Source: Apiotrichum sp. Y4204
Lineage: Eukaryota > Basidiomycota > Tremellomycetes > Trichosporonales > Trichosporonaceae
Length of the DNA stretch: 64,000 nt
Direction: 5' to 3'
Assembly (NCBI GenBank): GCA_025531455.1
Contig: JAMYHL010000117.1
Coordinates: forward strand, 1-64,000
Shown: positions 60,629 through 64,000 of the stretch, one piece after another
How the letters are laid out: every line of letters starts with the position of its first letter
Position numbering within the stretch: position 1 is the stretch's first letter
Translations under genes and position numbers: made by a program
Notes under the pieces: generated by a model
What the model saw: only the letters and a program-made list of their open reading frames with translations
What the model was told of the DNA's origin: nothing
Database searches by the model: none

Positions 60629-63600
60629 CTAGGTTGAAAGACTAAACATGGTAGTGCCATTAAAGGTTGCGTTCGGATTCTGGCTCTGGAGTGTGGCGAG
60701 CATGCTGTCCACGTCGAACGAATATGAGTTGATGCCAAAGGTGTCCATGCCTTCGAGCCAGTTGGGGATCTCGCCATGCTCCGTGGGGATTCCGGGCTGA
60801 GCCGTACCTTGTGGAGGCACGGTGGGAGCCACGCCGATCGGAACTTGGTGCGAAGGCGGTTGAGGTGGCGGTTGAGGCTGCGGTTGGGCATGGAGGTCTG
60901 GCTGGGGCGGGGGTTGGTGGTGTGGTGGAACGGTCGCGCCAAGAGGCGGCCCTTGGGGATATGCTCCGAGATGGGGCATACTACCCATCTGTCTCTGAAG
61001 CGGGACGGATTGAGGCGGTATGCCTTGCGATGTCATGCTCATTGGAAGGGGACGTGACCCTGCTCCGCCGGGACTGGGACCGGCGCTGGGATGCATTCCC
61101 TTATGCAACGACTCTTGACTGTTGTTGGAGATTGCGGGAATGCTCTGCGCTGGTGAAAGAGCTGGGATGCTGCTGTGCGTGGGGGTGTGCAACTCCGAAA
61201 TGTTAGCACCAGGTGCAGGTGAAGCTTGCGATCCCGTGGAATCCGTGGTTCCCTTTTGGTTGTTCTCGAACTCGTCATCCCACACTTGAGTCTTGTCGTA
61301 CGCCAGCGTCTTGATGTACGATTCGCCGTGCTTGATCCACGAGCTGCGGAAGAACTCCATTCGTTTGATGTGCCGCCGTGCGATAGGGTGTCGGGAAGTA
61401 AGCTGTGCGATGGCGTTCTCGAAGACCTGATACTCGGACTCGAAAACACCTGCAGCAACAAGATCGCCAACAAGACGGGCAGCGTTGATGAAACGGCCCA
61501 AGCACCTGGCCGACAGAATCCAGATAAATGACGCAAAGCAGGGCAGAAGCGTTACTGGATGGGTTAGTACTGTTCTCACAGTTTCGTGGCTTACAATCAT
61601 AACTTGTCGAGCTGATGTCATAGATGAACGACAGGTTGGCACGGATCGCGGACAAGACCATCTTGGCGGCGTCGTTCGCCCACGTTTGACGCGTGATGAG
61701 CGGCTCGCCAAGGTTGACAACCGCGGCATGAGTGAAACCGATCACCATGAAGAGCTCGGTATCGACCGTCTGCGCGCCGTCCTCCATCACTCGGATGGCA
61801 TTCCGCATGTGTGACGGCCAGCTCATGCGGAAGGCATTGATGTCCGCAAGAATTTGCCGCAACCGGGGATCGCTGAGGTATCGTTGGTAAAGATGCTCTC
61901 CTCGCGAGTATCTCCGGATAAAGGTCTGGGAGGATGTGAACAGTCTCAGAGCCTTTACCATCAATGGTAAGGTATCCAGGTGCTGTGGCGGGTCTGAGGG
62001 TTAGCATCACGCACAAGCCTGCAGGACTCACTGAAGGAATAGAAGTCAGGCGAGTGCACGGTTTGCACCCCAAGCAATCCGTCCCCACCGGCTTCGTACA
62101 TGGCCTGGGTAACCGGTAGCTCCACTGTGATTTCCTCCTCTGGTATACTGATCGGGTAGGAGATGCCACTGCAGCAGAGCATCTCAACAAGGTACGACAT
62201 CCTGAGGCGTTAGAATTCAAGGACCTAATCAATTGCAGCCGAGGTCACTTACCACCAACATCGGTCGCGCTCCGCCTGCTCGACAGCTGTTTTGCATTGC
62301 GGCAGCAGTTGCGCAGTGTTGCGGTCCAATGAGTCACTGATCTGAACCGACGAGTTGTTGAGACCCAGTCCAGTGGACAAGCGTACCCCGGACATCGATT
62401 CCATCCAGACGTCGACAAACCATCCGTTGGCGTAATCCATGAGTGAAATGAGCGCCATGGCATACGTGGCGTTGAGAAGGCCTTGTCCAAACGACAGATG
62501 CGACGACAAGCGCTCGATGCACTTGCGACGATGCCACATCTGGAAGCGGCTCAGAGGTGTGCCAATGCTACCAACCCGGGCATTGTAGGAAAGCATGCCG
62601 CTTGGCTGATGCGAGTCGCTGAGAGTCGAGAAGTCCCTCTCTGGGTGCAGCACATCATTCTTGCTTGAGCCCGTTGGAAAGTAGGCTGGAGAGGCGAGAG
62701 CCTCAACAGAAATATACGGGGCGGTGATCGCGAGGATACCGTGAAGAATGGCAGACTACCGAATGTCAGTGACTCGAGGACCCCGTACAAACATACCGGA
62801 AACTCCATGTGTGATGGGGGAAGCTGAAGTTTGCACAGGAAGTTCGGCTTGTGGAACATCTTTGTTACTAGACCAACCCGCTCAAAGAACACTTGAACAA
62901 CATGCTGTTTGTAAGCTCCTGATCTGACGCCCATTAACTCACGTGAACCACGGGTGGCGCTGGGAGATCGCGAGGCCAACTTTGATGGTTAGCACTGCAT
63001 GAATAGCACTACTCACTTTGAGAAGACCAGGTCGCTCGACGAGACCCATGATGGATCATCCGGCATATCATTCATGGAGAAACCTTCGGTCCGTACCGAC
63101 CCCGATTGCATCGGTGGCGGAGGCGGCGCAGTGGCTCCCCAGTCGGCTCCTGGCATTGTTGCTGATGATGGGCCGGCCTGAGGCATGCTGTAGGGCGGGA
63201 TGCCTCCTGCCGATAGTGGCATCGCATGCGACATGCCGTTTCCGGTAGGATGCATAGAGCTTGCGCCCGGCATATCTGCATCCCAGTCAGCCGTGCTAAG
63301 AACCGTGGTGATGGCGTTGCCACCAGATCGGGGTAACTTACACATCTCCGTCTCGACCCCTGTGGTGTGTAAAGTGCCGTGTTGGCCATTATTGTTCATG
63401 CTCCATTCGGGTGGCGGCCCAGCCATGCCCGCAGCATCCTGTGCGGCGCGGCGCTGCTTGGCCTCACGCTTGCGCAGCGTTCGAGCACTCGGACCCCGCT
63501 GCTCATCCCAAGTGCATGGCTCCGGCGGCTCGTACTTGATGGGTCCGCGCTGTCGTGGTTTGCGGCAGTTGCCACAAGTGGGACGGACTGCATCGCATTT

Positions 63601-64000
63601 CTGGATGCGGTCAGCATTGATGGAACTTGCACTTCCGGAGTGACAGAGGTTTATGTGACAAGCAACTCCGGTCGCAAACAAATCAGGCGCAGCAATCATC
63701 GGTTAAAGGAATGACCCTGTTGATCCGATCTGCGCATGATTAACATTGGGGCCATGGTCGCCCCTCACAATGATCAGCGTGATCTACGGTGCCAGATTGT
63801 TGATCATCTGGATGGACAGCTGCTGATTCGTTGATCATTTCTGAAGGATCATCCACACCCTTCCGTTGAAAGACCGACAGCACACGAGTTGCTTGGCGCC
63901 GAGTTTCGGCCAGGGTCTCATTACTGCGACTTACCAGCTTCCGGCGTCGACATTGATGGCATGCGGCGTTGCGAGCGAGAACGCGATGCGGATCATCGTC
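60629..64000 (-). CDS. Zn2Cys6 transcription factor (5' end beyond window)
   Basis: Exons on the minus strand: 64000(partial)-63935, 63600-63342, 63275-63017, 62979-62943, 62904-62797, 62755-62253, 62201-62015, 61982-61595, 61554-60629. All phases agree. The zinc cluster is split by a 334-nt intron: ACHQCRRRKL in the first visible exon joins KCDAVRPTCGNC in the next, giving C-x2-C-x6-C-x6-C-x2-C, with the sixth Cys after an unusually long loop (RKPRQRGPIKYEPPEPC). A basic helix (RTLRKREAKQRR) follows. The middle region (from SNWPRDLPAPPVVH through WPSHMRNAIRVM) looks like the fungal_trans regulatory domain. The C-terminal part is rich in Pro, Gln and Ser, probably an activation domain, and ends in NPNATFNGTTMFSLST. 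Targets are unknown. The start codon is not in the window. Confidence 0.9.

Overview
The window looks like nuclear chromosomal DNA of a GC-rich, intron-dense basidiomycete yeast, most likely a tremellomycete close to Trichosporon or Cutaneotrichosporon. Signs of this are many very short introns (29 to about 110 nt, mostly 33-60) with GTNNGT donors and CTRAC branch points a few bases before the acceptor, strong C/G-ending codon preference, tRNA genes with introns, and fungal gene families throughout. The species is an inference. All exon structures were worked out by hand from frame continuity, splice signals and recognisable protein motifs.

Layout, left to right: a MYG1-type nuclease (+, 1242-2798) converges on a peroxisome-tagged alpha/beta hydrolase (-, 3286-4980). 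An unrecognised cysteine-motif/coiled-coil protein (+, 5491-6287), a large Spo71-like PH-domain protein (+, 6869-11296) and a cytosolic GH2 beta-mannosidase (+, 11679-14433) follow. Then come a Ser/Thr-rich single-pass membrane protein (-, 15146-18175), a small secreted ricin-B-fold lectin (-, 19254-19853), tRNA-Gln (+, 20552-20644), a small two-helix membrane protein (+, 21667-22028), a small basic membrane-associated protein (-, 22791-23114) and tRNA-Arg (-, 24895-24972).

The middle holds glucosamine-6-phosphate synthase GFA1 (-, 26027-28307) with a long pyrimidine-rich upstream region and a probable 5'-UTR intron. Next are a Virilizer-like protein (+, 32404-34107), an amino-acid permease (+, 34940-37001), a sugar-transporter-like MFS protein (-, 37164-38704) and a type I membrane protein with a PPxY tail (+, 39983-41821). 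A flavin monooxygenase with an NTF2-like N-terminal domain (+, 43372-45310), a GNAT acetyltransferase with a mitochondrial-type leader (+, 46781-47455) and a DUF2264-type gene (-, 47695-49823) broken by a perfect 71-bp tandem duplication come after that.

The right end is signalling and regulation. A 2343-residue hybrid histidine kinase (+, 52758-60156) of the Chk1/Mak2 type (kinase-like, AAA ATPase, GAF, HisKA, HATPase, receiver) faces a Zn2Cys6 transcription factor (-, 60629 to beyond the window end) tail to tail. The window shows no CRISPR array, integrated virus or recognisable transposon, and genes are not clustered into an obvious pathway. The most notable observations are a new-looking CxxCx6C pair protein, the frame-breaking duplication, paired start sites that would send MYG1 to two compartments, a Virilizer homologue, introns as short as 29 nt, and three consecutive frame-neutral introns in the histidine kinase.
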